Below, one piece after another: positions 25,201-40,200 of a stretch of DNA of 64,000 nucleotides; the stretch's first letter is position 1; every line of letters starts with the position of its first letter. Made by a program: the position numbers and the translations under genes. The stretch comes from Phalacrocorax aristotelis (taxonomy: Eukaryota; Chordata; Aves; Suliformes; Phalacrocoracidae). Under the pieces are notes generated by a model, which ran no database searches, was not told the origin of the DNA, and was given only the letters and a program-made list of their open reading frames with translations. The stretch lies in NCBI RefSeq assembly GCF_949628215.1, contig NC_134279.1:50828266-50892265 (forward strand). The letters are read 5' to 3'.

Positions 25201-28200
25201 TTTTAACCAACATTGTCTGTACATGGACCTTTCCTCCAGTACCATGGCAACTTAGTTTCTCTAACAACCTTCAATTGTCAAAAGCTTTTTTTGAACTCTA
25301 AATATGTCCTCTAGATCATCTTTACCCTTGTTCTTTGTGGCAGCGTCACAGGACTTCGTCAGGATTTCCCGCTGCAAAAGCCATTCTGGTTATTTCCCAA
25401 CAGACCGTGTGTATCTACCTGCTCACTAACCCTGCTGTTTCACATGCTGTTGATGTAACTACATAATTTTGCTAATGATACCTTGTCTAGTCTTTCACCA
25501 AAAGATATACCTTTAAGCCTGGTTCTTAAGAATTTAACTGCTGTCTCTCCTTAGCAAGTAAAAGTAGTGAGCCAACAGCAGATATAGAAACCAGGAGTCT
25601 TGACAGTTGTCTGTTAATCAAAATTGCTTTTCTTCATTATTTTTGAAATGGTATTCCCTAGACCTCCTGGACCTTCCCTGGACCTTCTGAATAGCCAAGT
25701 CCCTAACACACTATTTTATGTACTGAGCGCCTTTGTTCTATCATTATACTATTGGTAGAACACAGAGTGCATGCATAGTATGTGCTTATACATACATACA
25801 TCCGCAGTAATGATGTTTTCACAAAGTAAATGTCGTCCTATGTGTGAAGGCTGTAATTTGAGTACATTTAAGAGTTGCTAAGAGTCACTCATTGCTAAAT
25901 AGAATATATATAACACCAATAATCTTCTAAATATTAAAAATTAGTAAAACCACAGTCCGCCACGTGTATGGGTTGAGCAGCAAGATAGTTTAGGATAACT
26001 GCCAAAATCTGAAGTGTGACGAACTGCTCATAACAGTCATACAAAATGAATAAGCAATGCTTCTGCACAGGCTAGAAGCACATCTTATTAACATGTGTAG
26101 AGATATGTCTGGCCGTGGACAAGTTGACAGATAAAGAGCTCTGAAGATATGTTTATTTCATAGGGGGACTTCATGCACTGTTGCTAATCAGTTGCTTTAT
26201 TTTATTTACCATTGTTCCATATCATTTGTCTTTGAATATTGGCAGCAGGCCTTCTAATAATAAAGAATACATCAGATTTATTCCTGGTGTAACAGCTGTC
26301 TTCAGTGGAGTTAGCCCAGAAATTCATTTGGCGTGGTATTTCTTGTTAACGCAATACTTGGCATGACTTGAGTTGTTCAAGTGCTTTCGTTTTTGTGATG
26401 TTATGGTATTTCCTTTCAATGATTCCTTTCTCAGGCAGAATTCAAGATACGCTACCATTTCTCATGATAATGATAAATCTTTCTACCAGATCTATTACTT
26501 TCCAAAACAAATTCCCAGCGTGTGTAAATGAGTGTTGTTTCCTTTTGTTTTCATTCTATTTTTCTTTCCATAGTTCTTCCTTTTCACTAAAAAAGCTTTA
26601 ATACAAGTCAATTTTCCCAATGTCTCCATCAGGAAACCCGTATCATTTAAGTCCACTTCATATATGACGTGTAAATGGCAAAAAAGTTGTCTAGGGTCTT
26701 GTCTAGGTCAATGGCAAAACTGAATCCAGCAAGTCTAATCTTTACTCTCCAACTACATCTGCTGGGCTGCTGGATGTCCACCTCTTTTTAAACTAAGCTG
26801 GCATTTCTACCATTGCTCACTGAGTGCCTTCCATTGAGACAGGAGGTGATATTATAGTTAAGTTCCCCATATTCAGGCTACCATTCCTTTTGGAAAATTT
26901 CAGTTTCACTTCAGTGATGTAGGAAGGTGGCAGTAGTCCTGAGGCAATGTTAGGAACTACCTGGGGGTGTGGGCTGATTGTTTCTGCTGCAAGCCAGAGA
27001 ACGGAGTGCCACAGGCACTTTGCCATAGCCGTCTTAACTCTTTGCTAAACTTTTATTTAGTTTGCTCCTTAAGAAAGGCAGAGGAGGTGAGGCTGGCACA
27101 GCCCTTGCCTGTTATTGGTGTTTTGGGTCATCAGCTTACAGAAGACACTTTACTGCAACCTCTTTTGAGTGCCAAGTTGATTTTTGGCTTTTCAAGTATT
27201 GTGCAGAGGTGGACAGTATTCACTTCTCTGTCCTTTCTTCTAAGTATACAGCTTAGAGCAGTACACCATACTGCTCAGCTGGTGCTTTCTGATTCCATAA
27301 CTGTTTAATTAAATTCCAACTCAAGGGTTTTCTTTTCTAACCCACCTCAGCGAATTGTGGACTTTTAGCTATATTTGACTGGATGTCAGAACCGCAGCCT
27401 GATTACAGTATGGACCACAAACTTGATACAAATTCTATTTGTAGTTTACCTCAGTCATAGATAGTATTTTCATAGCTAACCTGACAGGCCTACAATCCCG
27501 CTGGGGACTGGCCATCTCAGCCTCAGTTTTCTCATCATCTTTGTCATTTAAGTCACTTAATATGTCTTTTTGGAACTGGAGGAGATCCAGAGCTGTCTCT
27601 GATATTGTGGGTTTCAAGATAATTTCATTATTAGTGAATTTAAACTAACTTCTGCTAAAAAGAAGTACTGCAGTGTCATTTCAATGAATCACATAACCAG
27701 AGTTGCTCTTTGGGTCTTGGATTTCCTCTTCCCCCACATCACAGGTTTGGTTTGGCTCATTCCCACTGTATATATGTGAACACCAGACTTTGTCTTGTTA
27801 TATTGGAAGATTTTGGCTGCTGGTTTATTCCCTGAGCATTATTTCATTTGTTCTTGTTCACTGATTTGGATGTTTTATTTCTTTCTCGTGGTCTTGTCAG
27901 GTTGTGGTGTTGCTATTTTCCTTCTTTCGGAGTGTGTCTGCTGGACTCCACCTTCTTTCCATTCTTCAGCTTTTATAATTTTATTTTTCCTTAACAGGAA
28001 CTTTTCAATTAAATAATTTTAAATTGATGTGTTCTTATTTACCAGACCAAAATGAGTCACAGAAGGCTATTGTTGTCACTGAAGTTTTCTGAAAGCATCA
28101 CGGGGTTCTGATGAAAATCTGCCTGTTTTCCTGGCTGTGTACCCAGGAGATTACTGGGGATCTGAGAACTGTCCTTCCGTCAAGTCAGCAGTGAAATTGG

Positions 28201-31200
28201 AGACTTTGGGGTTGCTGAGCTCCACAGTCCTAGGTTAGTTCTGCAGTCTGGAGACCTAACCATAGCTAGCTCTTGGTTCCTGAGACCATGTCCTGCAGCT
28301 CTCACAGCCCACACCAAACCAGCATATCTCAAAGTTCTAGGAGACTTGCATTTGGCTGTGGATTTGTTCACCCCATGAAACCAGGAAGCTGGAAACTCAA
28401 GTAATTTAGGCTTGTAATTCAGACACTAATTTGGTCTCCATGTGGAAGAGCTAAAGCTTCCCTTCCCACCCAGAACTCCCCTTTTTAGAGCTTGGAGTTG
28501 GAAGTCTCACTTCTGAGCTTCAGGGTGCTCAGGGTTTTCAGGGTGTCAGGTCTCTGGGAGGGCTGTCAAAGGGATGGGTGTCTATCAAGGTAGGGGTGAG
28601 CAGATGACATTTCAATTGTGAAATGCTACATTGAAGTTTTCAAAATGAAGTGTTGCTCTTTTTAAACAGTCAAAAAAATCTTCATCCAAAGTGAAAAACT
28701 TCGGAAGGCATAATTTTTCATACTGAAAAAAAAAAAAGACATTTTCATCAATGGTTACTTCATTTTCTGTTAGTTGCCCTATCTTTTACTTTGCTAGAAT
28801 CTCAGTGTGACTAAATAAAATATTTCATTCATTGTGATTGCCCTGGAAATGCCTGAAATATATACAGATTTTAGATTTAACGTACCAGGTTGAACCTCAC
28901 CTTGCACCAACAGGGACATTCTGGGGGAGTAAGAAAAACTAAGCCAGAGTGATCGACGGCACTGGCTATTTCTCTTTGCTGCACGGGTACTAGATGTGCA
29001 TTGCTTAGGGCAAGGAGCCAAACCAACCTTGGCAGATTCAGTACAGGAGCACACCACAGTCATGAAGCCTTCTGTGCCATTCTCTTTCCCTAATTTTGTT
29101 CCATATGCAATTTTTATTTGTATTACATACATGTTTGGCCCAACAGTGTTATTCTGGTGAGGCATTACAGTCCTACGTCTTGTTGCTGGAATTTCAAAAT
29201 ATCACAAAATTATCACACCTTTCTCCCTTTTCTTTGAGCTTGGAGTAGGTGGAACAGGTAAAACTGCTACATGATCCATAAAAACTCTACTTTGTTAAAG
29301 GAAGTTGCAATTTTGCATTGGCAACATAATGAAATATCTAAACGATTGTATGCCACTGTGGTTTTTCAAATAACTTGTTTGTTACAGAAGACTAGAACTA
29401 AAACTTTGGAGGGCAGTTTCAGCTGAAATGTCACTTTTCTGTTTATTTGGGTGAAGTTTACGTTTCCTTTTTCTCCTGTTTGTTTTTCCCTTTTCTGTAT
29501 CACTACTTATGGGATGAGATTTTTACTGTTTAGCATTAGGTATATAATTTAAGAACAGAGGCTCCATGGACGTAGTCAAAGGAATTTCCAGAATCTTGTT
29601 AAACAAGATTCACTGTCTCCATTCACCATTTATTCTTCATGTGCCAGTGTTGTGATTTAACCCCAGCCGGCAACTAGACCCCACGCAGCCGCTCGCTCAC
29701 TACCCCCAGGTGGGATGGTGGAGAGAATCAGAAAAGTAAAAGTGAGAGAACTTGTGGGTTGAGATAAAGACAGTTTAACAGGTAAAGCAAAAACTGCACA
29801 CACCAGCAAAGCAAAACAAGGAATTCATTCACTACTTCCCATGGGCAGGCAGGTGTTCAGCCATCTCCAGGAAAGCAGGGCTCCATCACGAGTAATGGTT
29901 ACTTGGGAAGACAAATGCCAGAACTCCAAACATCCTTCCCTTCATTCTTCCTGCAGCTTTATATGCTGAACATGACATCATATGGTATGGAATATGCCTT
30001 TGGTGGGTTGGGGTCAGCTGTCCCGGCTGTGCCCCTTCCCAACTTCTTGTGCACCCCCAGCCTACTGGCTGGTGGGGTGGGGTGAGGAGCAGAAAAGGCC
30101 TTGACTCTGTGTAAGCCCTGCTCAGCAGTAGTGAAAACATCCCTGTGTTATCAGCACTGTTTTCAGCACAAATCCAAAAAGTATCCCCATGCTAGCTATT
30201 GTGAATGAAATTAACTCTATCCTAGCCAAAATGAGCACAATAAGCTTCTAACTTAGTGAGATAAGATACTAAATTTAGATGGCATTAAGATACTGAAATA
30301 TCTTAATGAAATACCTAAATAAGACACTGAAATTTAGATGGCATTGGTTCTTCATTTTCTGTTATAATAATCAGCTTCATCTGTTCACTACTCTTAGATC
30401 TCTTTTCTCAATTCTGTAATGTGAGTCTCATTTCTCATACAGGTACGTTAATATACATTCTTTTGAATGTATAGTATTTATGAAAAACAGACAATCACTT
30501 TTGATCCTCTTCATTCATCTCTCTGTTCTTATTGTTTGGTCATCCCATTGAAAGTGTCATGTGAAACAGGTAAAGCTGTTAAAACATGTCATATATTAAT
30601 GATCTCAAAACTCTGTGCCTGTGTAATAGTAAGAGTCTGTAGGATAGTTAGCTATTATTATATAAATGGTCAACTCAGTTATATCTGATACTGATATAAT
30701 TTTTTAATTATTGAGTTTACTGATTCTATTTAATCTACAGTAGGCCCAGCTTACTGACCTTTGTGAGGTGAATGGCTTACCAAGTGAGCACAGGAGCTGT
30801 TTTACTAGATCAGACTGGTATGCTTCTAATTTTGTAACCATAACATCTGATTCCAAATACTAACTATCAGGCGATGGAAAGGGAAGTGAGGAAAAGCATG
30901 ATCGATCTGGGAATATGCTTCCAAATTTATGTCCTGAAGCATGAACGCTGGTGGAGCCAGTGGTCCTAATCCAAAGATCATTTAAGGCAATGAAGGAATT
31001 CTGGCTTGGAAAGACTCAGGATCTAGCATTTTGTCTTTTGTGTTTTAGGTTCTGTTTTCACTTGGTTTTCTTTATTTTACATTCCCCTCAGTATTAGGGC
31101 CCTTCTATTCTGAATGCTTTTTCACTTTTGAAACTTGATTTTCATACATATGCCTGTTTTTAAAACACATGTTATTCTGTTTTGGTTGTAGCTTTTTTTT

Positions 31201-34200
31201 AAAAAAAAAAACAAACCCACATAGTCAAATCTTTCTCTAAATACCTTGTGATGTAAATACCACATCATGTGAGTAGGAAGGCACTTTCTCCCTTGTGAGA
31301 TCTGTATACTGACTCATTGTATTACTTGGAAAGGCAGTTTGTCTTTAGATTTCTAGTTTTGTGCCTGTTCCTTTTAGATTTGGATTGCGCTCTTAAATCC
31401 ATAATAATATAAATATTTTCCTAATCCTGGAATTGGCACACCTTCTTTGGATTTCCTATGCCAGACTTTCATATTTTCAATAATGTGACCTTCAATAAAG
31501 AAGCAGCTGGATAAAGTCATAAAACAAGCTCTAAAAGACATGGATAGCCACATACTTGAATTTGCTGTCTTGGTATCTTTGTCTAAACCAGTAACTCTCA
31601 AACTCAGTGCACTTAAAAAATGGTACTGAAAATCATTAAGACAGCATGTCTGCAGGGTACTCTTTGATTTCTGTTTATGCATAGTAGGAGTCTGACTGAG
31701 GTTGGAGCAGAGGATTTGGGAAATTTGGCTTTGGAGTGGTCAGGGCTAGAATCTCTAAGCCTGCTGTTAATGGGCTCAAGTGGGTGGTATTTGATCTATC
31801 AGTGCCTGTAAGCTAAAGGAATGATCTATTTGCAACAGAAAATACACACTGACATTTCCTGGTGTGCAGGTGTACTCTGCTGAGAAAGCCAGATCCCTAC
31901 CATGAGAAAAGAAAGTCCTACGAATCCATCTTTAATGCAAATCTTTTGTGGCCTGCACAGCTCAAATGGGCTGGTACTGCTGCTCTAAAACAGACTGCTG
32001 AACGGGGCATAATTTTGAACATGCAGTGGAGCAGCCTGTATCAAATGGAGGAATTTAAATGTACCTTTCTTTTCAGTATCCCTTGGCTGCGTGCAGAATT
32101 TTTAATCCCAACTCCAGTTTACAATACAATAATTTTCTGTGTATTTTTCTTTCAGATCTAAATCTAAACAATTTTGGCAAATGCAGTAAGATTTACTGAC
32201 TTGAGGAAGCACTTTTTAAACTAAATTAAAGCTGTTTGATATGGTTTTTAATAGAACACACCGACAACTTAGGAAGTTCCTGGGTTGCTCTGTTCTTTTC
32301 TAGAGAAATGGGATCTAGTGTGGACTGAAAGAGAAAACACATTATGGAAGAGCTTTGTGTTGCAATGTTGACACCATATTGCAATGATATATGCACTTGT
32401 AATAACTTATGGCTCACTGCACCATTATACCACTGCTACTCAGCTATATCTTATAATAGGGTACTGAGCTCCCACTTCCTATAGATCTTAGAGACAGTAG
32501 TGTTTTTTTAATCCAAATTGTTAGGTAGTTTGTTCACTGTCTTACTAACATTCCAAGTAATTTCTCATAATTTTTTTCAGCTCTTTTCTAGTATTCTAGT
32601 TTCAGTTTAGTCCTTTAGTAAATTAGACTTGCTTAGGTTTTTCTTGAATAATTTCTTCCGTCCTGTCAGGTTTGCCCTGAGGAAACTTTTTACAATGTTT
32701 AAATTTAATAATTTTTGTATTTTTGGCTTTGGTTGATGCTTTTGACATATGCAACCATCTGAGTCTGTGTTACAGATTGGTTGTGCGTTATTTTACTGCA
32801 CTTGGGAAATCTTTTCAGAGATGGAAGTACAAAAAAGTTACATGGATCAGCTACAGTTTTCATGATTCTTATGAAATAGAATAGAAACCACATTAAATGG
32901 CAGCATCAATTGGCAATTTGGTTTTCCTTTATTCTTGTTCCAAGATTTTGCAAAAAGGTCACTTATTGTATATTTTGTTTAATGAATACAGCACTATAGT
33001 GTCTTTGTGTGGAAAAAAAATTGTAATAGCATTTGGTCTTTTGCATGTTGTATGTTTTCACTCTCAGGAATTACGCTAAACACATGGATAGCTGGGGTCA
33101 ACCAGGGTGAAGAAAGCTCAGATATTCCACTTGGCCTCAAACCATACCAGCTGTGCTCCTTTTTTCTCATTAGGCTCAGGCTTTTGGCTTGCACAAGCTC
33201 TTCCCGTAGCTTTTTCGTGCCTGCAGTGCTGAAGCCAGTCAGAGTCATGTCACAAATTCCCAGGATTCTGTTTCTTCTTGCTTTTACTCGCATGTGTAAC
33301 ATCACATGGTGAGTAGGGAAGGCAGCTGAAACCCCCAGGCGGTGTAGGATCCCAGCAGGAGATGAAGACCTGGATGGACAAGAAGAAGCCTTTCTAGGGC
33401 TACATGAGTACCACTAACCCAATGGCAGCCTGGCCCTGTTCCGTGGCTTTGGGTCAACATTTCCAGCAGCATCGACTGTTGTGAAAGCAGTCTTTCTTTA
33501 CCCTTAAAGAATCACTGAAACTCCTTTGTATAGCCCGATGTCAAGGTACTTGATCAGCTTTTATCTGGAACTTTGCTTTGACAGGCTTTTGTTGTAAAGC
33601 AATGAATTTTGACTGGCTGAACAACAGAGAAGCTCCTGAGGCTGTGGCCTGAGCTAGGACATTCCTTGCTTACCTTTAATTAGCAGCTTTGTCCTGGCTG
33701 GGAGGGTTTTCTGGCCTGCCTTCCTTTATCGTGATAAGGAATTAGAGGAATTAGGAACACCTCCTCCTAAAGGAGTAGGGAGCACTTGGTAGTACATGGG
33801 AGCAGAGCTATTTTGTTCTTGGCTGCCAGATAGGTTTTTCTGCCTGTGTTCTTCTTCCAGATACACAGTGACAATTGTAATGGACAGGTGGGCAATGGCA
33901 GCATGGCAGAACTGACAGTAAAAGTGCCTTCTACTCCAGGTTTAGCTAATAGACAGGAAGCAAGCACACAGACTGAAAACCTGCGTAGTGAGAAGAAAAC
34001 TCTGAGATGGTTTTTCCTGATTCAAGTCTTGGTTTCATTTGAAAACCCTACAGTAGAGACTGTTTTCTGTCAGATAGCATCTCCCTGGTGTACATGGGTG
34101 GTATTGTGTCAGGAAGCAAAGCAATGTGGAGAGGCATGGGACTGAGTTTTTGCTCCAAATCATACTTTTTTCCAGTCTGACCGATCTGCTGTAAAGCTTT

Positions 34201-37200
34201 GCTTCTCTCTCCTTTACCTATTCAAGTCTGAGTTCACAGCCAAAACTGATCGTGCACCTGAAGGAGCTTTCCCATGTGCAGTTATAAACAGCTTGAAAAA
34301 AAGTAGCAGTAACTTTTGCACTTTTTTATGATGCTGGAGATACAAATACATCTTAAAGAAGTGAGAATGAAGGTAGTATATTTAAGAATCATTTTAAAAT
34401 AGGCCATGCAGTCAGAGCTTATTCAAGAAGTAATCTGTACTAAAGACAAAACCAAATTAGTCTACAGGGATATTTTTAGGAATAACATTTTGGCATGCCA
34501 ACTTTCCTGAACACTTTCAGGGTCATATCTTTGCCATTCTTCCTTAGGTGGGAGTCCCATTGAAACTGGTGGGTGTTGTGCAGGAATAAAGCTTTGACCC
34601 ATGCTTCTCCCTAATATGACATCTTTTTCTTGAATGATCTCCTGGCAACCCTGTTTGTAAGTCATTTGTCATGTTTATTCCCTGAGTAAAAAGTGCCTTC
34701 CATCAGATTTTAATCTGCATTCCCTTTAACTTCTATTTTTGCCTCCTTTTTTTCTGTCATCTGTGTTGCATTGAAAACAGAGGTCCTGGCCAACTTTATT
34801 TATCCCCATGTAAGGGGTTGCAATCATTGAAATAAACCTCTTGGCAGTCTTTTCTTTAAACCTAGACAACCACAGTCCTCAGACAAAAATAAATGGCAGG
34901 GGCAACAGCTTCAAATAAATTACTGAGGTTTTTACTTAGATGCCACTCTCCAGACTGCCTTGGCTAATCCTTTCTTTTTTGCTCCTTGAGTGCTTTCAGC
35001 TCTCAGCTTTACAGACTGGTTTTGCTCTTTTTTTATTCTTTACCTAGTGTTTTCTGACTTGCTCTCTCCCACCAGCTGTTAATTCCAGGCATACACACCA
35101 CACACATGTGCTTTGCTTTTTCCTAATGTGTGTCAGTACATACAGTACATACACGATTTCTTAGGTTCTCTAATAAAGTCTGCAGTAGTTTTGATGAAAA
35201 AATGGGGCACTTTCTGGAGAAAAAGTAGGAGACAAATTACTACAGTGTCTTTTTCTTATATTGAATTTAGGGTTTTTTTACTGTTAATGCAGATTTCTCA
35301 GTATGCTATTGCTTTTTAGATAGAAAAACACAGCTTCTTCCAAAGCACTACTGCAATGTGTGTTCCTCTCTTGTGGAAATGAACATATTCCCATTCCCTC
35401 TAGATCATTTAAAGACACTGTTCGACTTGGCTTTCTTTCCTGATTGGGAGGGTGGAGAAGAAGGAAGAAGGCTCCTTCTTTGAATCTTTTGATCAGCAGA
35501 ATGAAATCTAAGATTGAGGCTAGCTCTATTTTACATATATGTGTATGTGTTGCCCCGAGTGAAATATACTGCTTTTTTCAGAAAGTTTGAGTAGCTGGAA
35601 ACCAGGCAGAAGAAATATACATGGAGCTTAGATAAAAACAATGTAAATCCATGCAGGAGGTAATGTAGAGAGTTTTTAGAACAAGTTCGTGAAAGCTTAG
35701 AGACCCTTACTGCTCCTGAAGGCACTTTGTGCCACTTAAATCAGAACTGTGGATTTGAATCCAGGTAGAATTTAGGCTCAAGCAGTTCCCTTTCCCTTTG
35801 GAAATGGTGTTAGATATGATAAAGTGGTTCTTGAGGCAAGTTATTGAGAAAAATAAAGCAGGTTTACTATACTACAATCACAGATTGACATATATAATGT
35901 GAGAACTAGGCAAGGTTAATCCACAAATCATCCTAATTTTTATCAAGCCAAATTTAGAGGTTCTCACTAATTTTAACTGACTCTTACTGTTCTCTTTGAG
36001 GTCAGCAGAAGTAAGGGCTAGCTAAAACTTTAGTCCACTGCATTGTCTCACAAACAGTACTTTTTACTTGTTGAGCCTGGTAGGAGAGCTCCTTCTCAGT
36101 TGTACTTAACCATGCTGCAGTACTGAAAATCTGAGAACCTCTTGTTAGAAAGCAGAAAACATGACATTTTGGATAATGTGGTGTGTCACAAAAAATTATG
36201 TCAGTGTGAAAAATTCAGTATTCTCAAATAAATAGAAATTGCCAAGCGCTCTGCTTAACCAGAGCAAAGAAACAGGCAATTGGACCAAATATATCTGTGT
36301 TTCTGTACAAATGAAGTCTGGAATGAAAAAAAGACAAAACTAGAGTTATTGGTTATAAATGAGAATGTTGATGTAATAGGCATGTTAAAAACTTAGTGGA
36401 AGAAAAGTAATCAACATGACAGGCTAATACCAGTGACAAATTACATGGGAAAGACAGGTAAAGTCATGCCTGTCAAAAAGCAGAACTTCTTGTCTTGAAG
36501 AAAACTTAGAGTCAAATCTCATAGATTAACTATGTCACAAAAGCAGAGTGTCCCTACAGCTTGTATTTACAAGACTAAATAGGAAAAGTAGAGCTGTAGC
36601 AACACAGGACTGCCGATTTAGGACTGTAGTACTGACTGTCCTACCTAAATGGTGGCATTGCCTATGACAACGTAGACAAGATCAAACAGCCACAAAGGTG
36701 GGAAATGCAATAACAATGGGAGACATCATTTACCGAATTGAGATTACATAAATGGGCTGGGGGGTGATTCTGAGTAAAATTTTAGGTTTTGTAAATGATT
36801 GCTTATACAGAGGCTGTTTATCTGAAAAAGAAGAAAGTAATTCCAAGTAATTCTAAATAGCTCTAGGACCTGGTCTTAAACAGTGACAGAAAAAACCTGG
36901 ATCAAACTACAGCTAAAATCTCTGCGTGACAGCAACTAACGTACTTAGATGCAGTATTCTTGAAATAGCAAAAAAAAAAAAGGGGGGGGGAATCTCCCAT
37001 GGCAATGTTTAACTTCAAAGATGAAGCTACATGAAAATGTGAAAACTGTTTAAAAAGAAAAAGAGCCAAAAATTAAAATGTTTATAGGAGTCATGAAGAT
37101 TGTTTAAGTATAGGAACTCACTGCAAGCCAACTTCCAGAAAAAGGCTTTAAAAGACAAAAAAAACCACCATAAAAAGCCACAGCTGAACAGCAGGCTGAA

Positions 37201-40200
37201 GGAGTAAGAAGAGGATGTCTCTTATTAAAAGGACTTATTTTTTTAGAAGTAAAAGGGCTTTCTTTAAGTTGAAGTTGTGCCTAAATGAGGAAAATAAAGC
37301 ATAAACAAGTTAAATATATAAACATATATTATATAAATATAATAACATAGGCCAAAAGAGGTTTTGAAGAACAACTTGGCAAAAACGAGTAGTAAAGCCA
37401 TTTCCAAGGTGTCTTTAAGTATGTAAAATCGTGACAGAAAATCTACAGGACTAGTAAATGATCAAAGTAGGGAAGGTATTTAGGGGCATACCCCTTCTGG
37501 CATATTTCTCTGTCAAGAACATTTCAGAAGATTTGTCACCACTAAAAGCATTATTAGAAGAGATTTCAGAAGAAACTGGCAACAATGAACAGTAAAAATT
37601 ACCAGGACCAGACACTATCAATGCAAGTTAAAAAAAACCTAGAGTACAAAACTGTCAAGCCAGTAACAATGGCATAATGCTTAAAAGTTTCCTGGTCTGA
37701 AAAAAACGGAGATGGTAAATATGACATCTAATTGAGAAAATTACTAGGAGCTGCAATACCCCTTAGATCCCCTTCTAAATCATTAGATTTATGGATAAGG
37801 ATGATAAAAAGGGGAAGAACTGTCATAGCTTTCATAGAGGAACACAGAATCTCTAAAATTTCTTTGAAAAAGTTACTGAACATATGGATGAGGGAGATCC
37901 ACTTGGTAGAAGCTAGTTAGTCTTCCAAAGCTCATTTGAGCATGTCCTTCATCAAAGGGTCTTGAAGAAACTGAAGTATCATGGGATAAGAGATAAGGGC
38001 CTCTGAGTAATAACTAGTTAAAAGATAAGAAGCAAATAGTAAGAATATATTGTCCATTTTTGTAATGGAGGGAAGTAATCACTAGAGGTCCAGCAAATCT
38101 GTAAAGGCTTGTGTTGTTAAACTTACAAATGTTTTGAAAGATACAAGGAGGGGAGGAGATGTCAGAGATGGCAAAGTTCACTGATAGTACTTAAATTATT
38201 CAGGGTAGGAGAAATCAAACATTGCTTTAGGGGTTTGCAGCAATGTCTCATGATGCTGATGGACAAAATTAATCATTGATAAATGTAAACTAATACACAT
38301 GGGGAGGTCTTATGTATGCAGACATGACTTGGAGTTACAACTGCTATTTCTAAAACACATTTTAAAAAATACACACACACACACACACCCCCCTTCAGTA
38401 GAGGACACAAAGGCACAAGCAATGTTTTAAAAATGTTAAAAATTGAATAGAGAACAAAACATCAAATATCACCATTCTGCTACACAAACTTGTTGTACAC
38501 CCAACTCTTGAATGCTGTTTGCACTTTTGGTCCCTTTTCAAGAAATGGACCTCTTGTAGGATAATCAGAAGAGTGGAAGAGCTTGTCTGGAATAGGTTCC
38601 ATAAAGGTCGCAACTACATAAAGTTGGGGTTTCAGCCTGGGAATGAGAGGGTGGAGGCAAGGACCTGTAACAGCATGTGTGGCACAGGGAAAGTAAACGA
38701 GGAACAACATTCCCTGTTTACAAAATTGTTCACCGAATGCACGGTGCACCTGCCATTGGCAGCAGTTAGAAAGCAAGCAAATGGATGTCTACTTTGCTTG
38801 TGTTTCATGGCCTAAACTACCTCAGCTTGTAGGGTGGTACCTGGGGGTGATGGTTGCCTTGTGCATGATCAGAGCCTGTACAGCAGAGTCCTCGTTGGCT
38901 GGACTGCAGTGTAGTACCTTTCTTGTCCAGACAAACCTCTTTTTTTTTTTTTTTTAATCATCTCTCCTCTCTTACAGCTCCTCTTTTGCTACTACTGATT
39001 GCTTACTGGGTTAATGCTGTGTTTCTTCCATTCCTCATCACCCAATATGTGACCTCTGAAGTAGATGGTCCTGGGAAAAGACTTTATCCATGCTTTCTAG
39101 CTGTTTTGTTTTTGTTTAAAGCATATTATAACTGGCCTTGAGGGAGAAGACTTGGTTTTACTAATCGTTTGATTTTAAGCATTTTGCTACCAAACTGGCT
39201 TATTTTGGTTTTAAGGATTTCTTTATTCCTATTTTTAAAATAGTGTAATGTATTTGGAATACACATTGTAAACATGTAATTCTTAGGTGCTGGCATCATT
39301 CTGTTTCTGGTGTGATTTTAGTGGAGTTATTTCTGCAAAATGGTGAGAATACATGGCTACATCCCCTCTCTGAGAGCATTTTAGGAAGTTTCTGTCAATC
39401 TAATCTGGAATTTCTTCACTATTAAAAATAAAATTTATTTTGCTGATCCTCATATTCTTTTTCCTTTGTCCTTGTTGCACCTAGTTCTTGTTTTCAGGAA
39501 GTTTGTGCAAAATTACATTTGTTTCAATGCAAAAGTCTTACAGTCGTCTTTAATTTAGTTCTTTTTCCCTCCTCTTCCATTTCCTTGGAGCAACATTTAA
39601 GTCAGCTTGTATACCTCAAACACAATACTAGTCCCTTTTGATTCTAATGGGGGTGTATCTCTTCAAGAGTTATCAGCCTCAAGTCCTGAAAATAACTAGG
39701 TGTATAAAAGAAATTTTAAGTCTTGAGTGAAGAGTTGAAGAGAGGATGTCGAGATTAGCCAGTGTGTTGAAGATTTTTTGCAGCAGTGGGCAGGCTGCAT
39801 AGGTCTGTGCTGCTGCTTGCGTGTAAAGCATGCCTTCTGGTGCAATTCCAACATTATAAAACCAGAAGAGACCATTTTGGTAATTTACTGCAAGCTATAT
39901 GATGTTGACTATCAGCATTCCTTGGTTTAACTTGTTTGAACTAGGTATGTTTTTAAGGAAAACCTGCTAGCTGTAGTTTTAAAATTGTTGGAGTAGGAAA
40001 CCTGCGAAACCCTTGGTAGCAATTGTTAACTGTTTTAGGCAGTTTTTATCCCATTTAATACCCACCTTGTTGATTTTTTAATTGTTCTAATTTCTCAATC
40101 AGAAATGCCATATAATGTCAGCTAAATGCCTGTGACACATGCCATATACAGAATATTAATGGTGTACAAGCCGCAAGCTGGTTGTCTGAGAGTTAATAAC

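Noticed and set aside
38940..39141. T-run followed by an acceptor-like site and a 60-codon frame rich in leucine, a candidate extra exon
   Set aside because: It does not correspond to any MTMR7 segment, and exons 1 and 2 already join seamlessly; likely chance.
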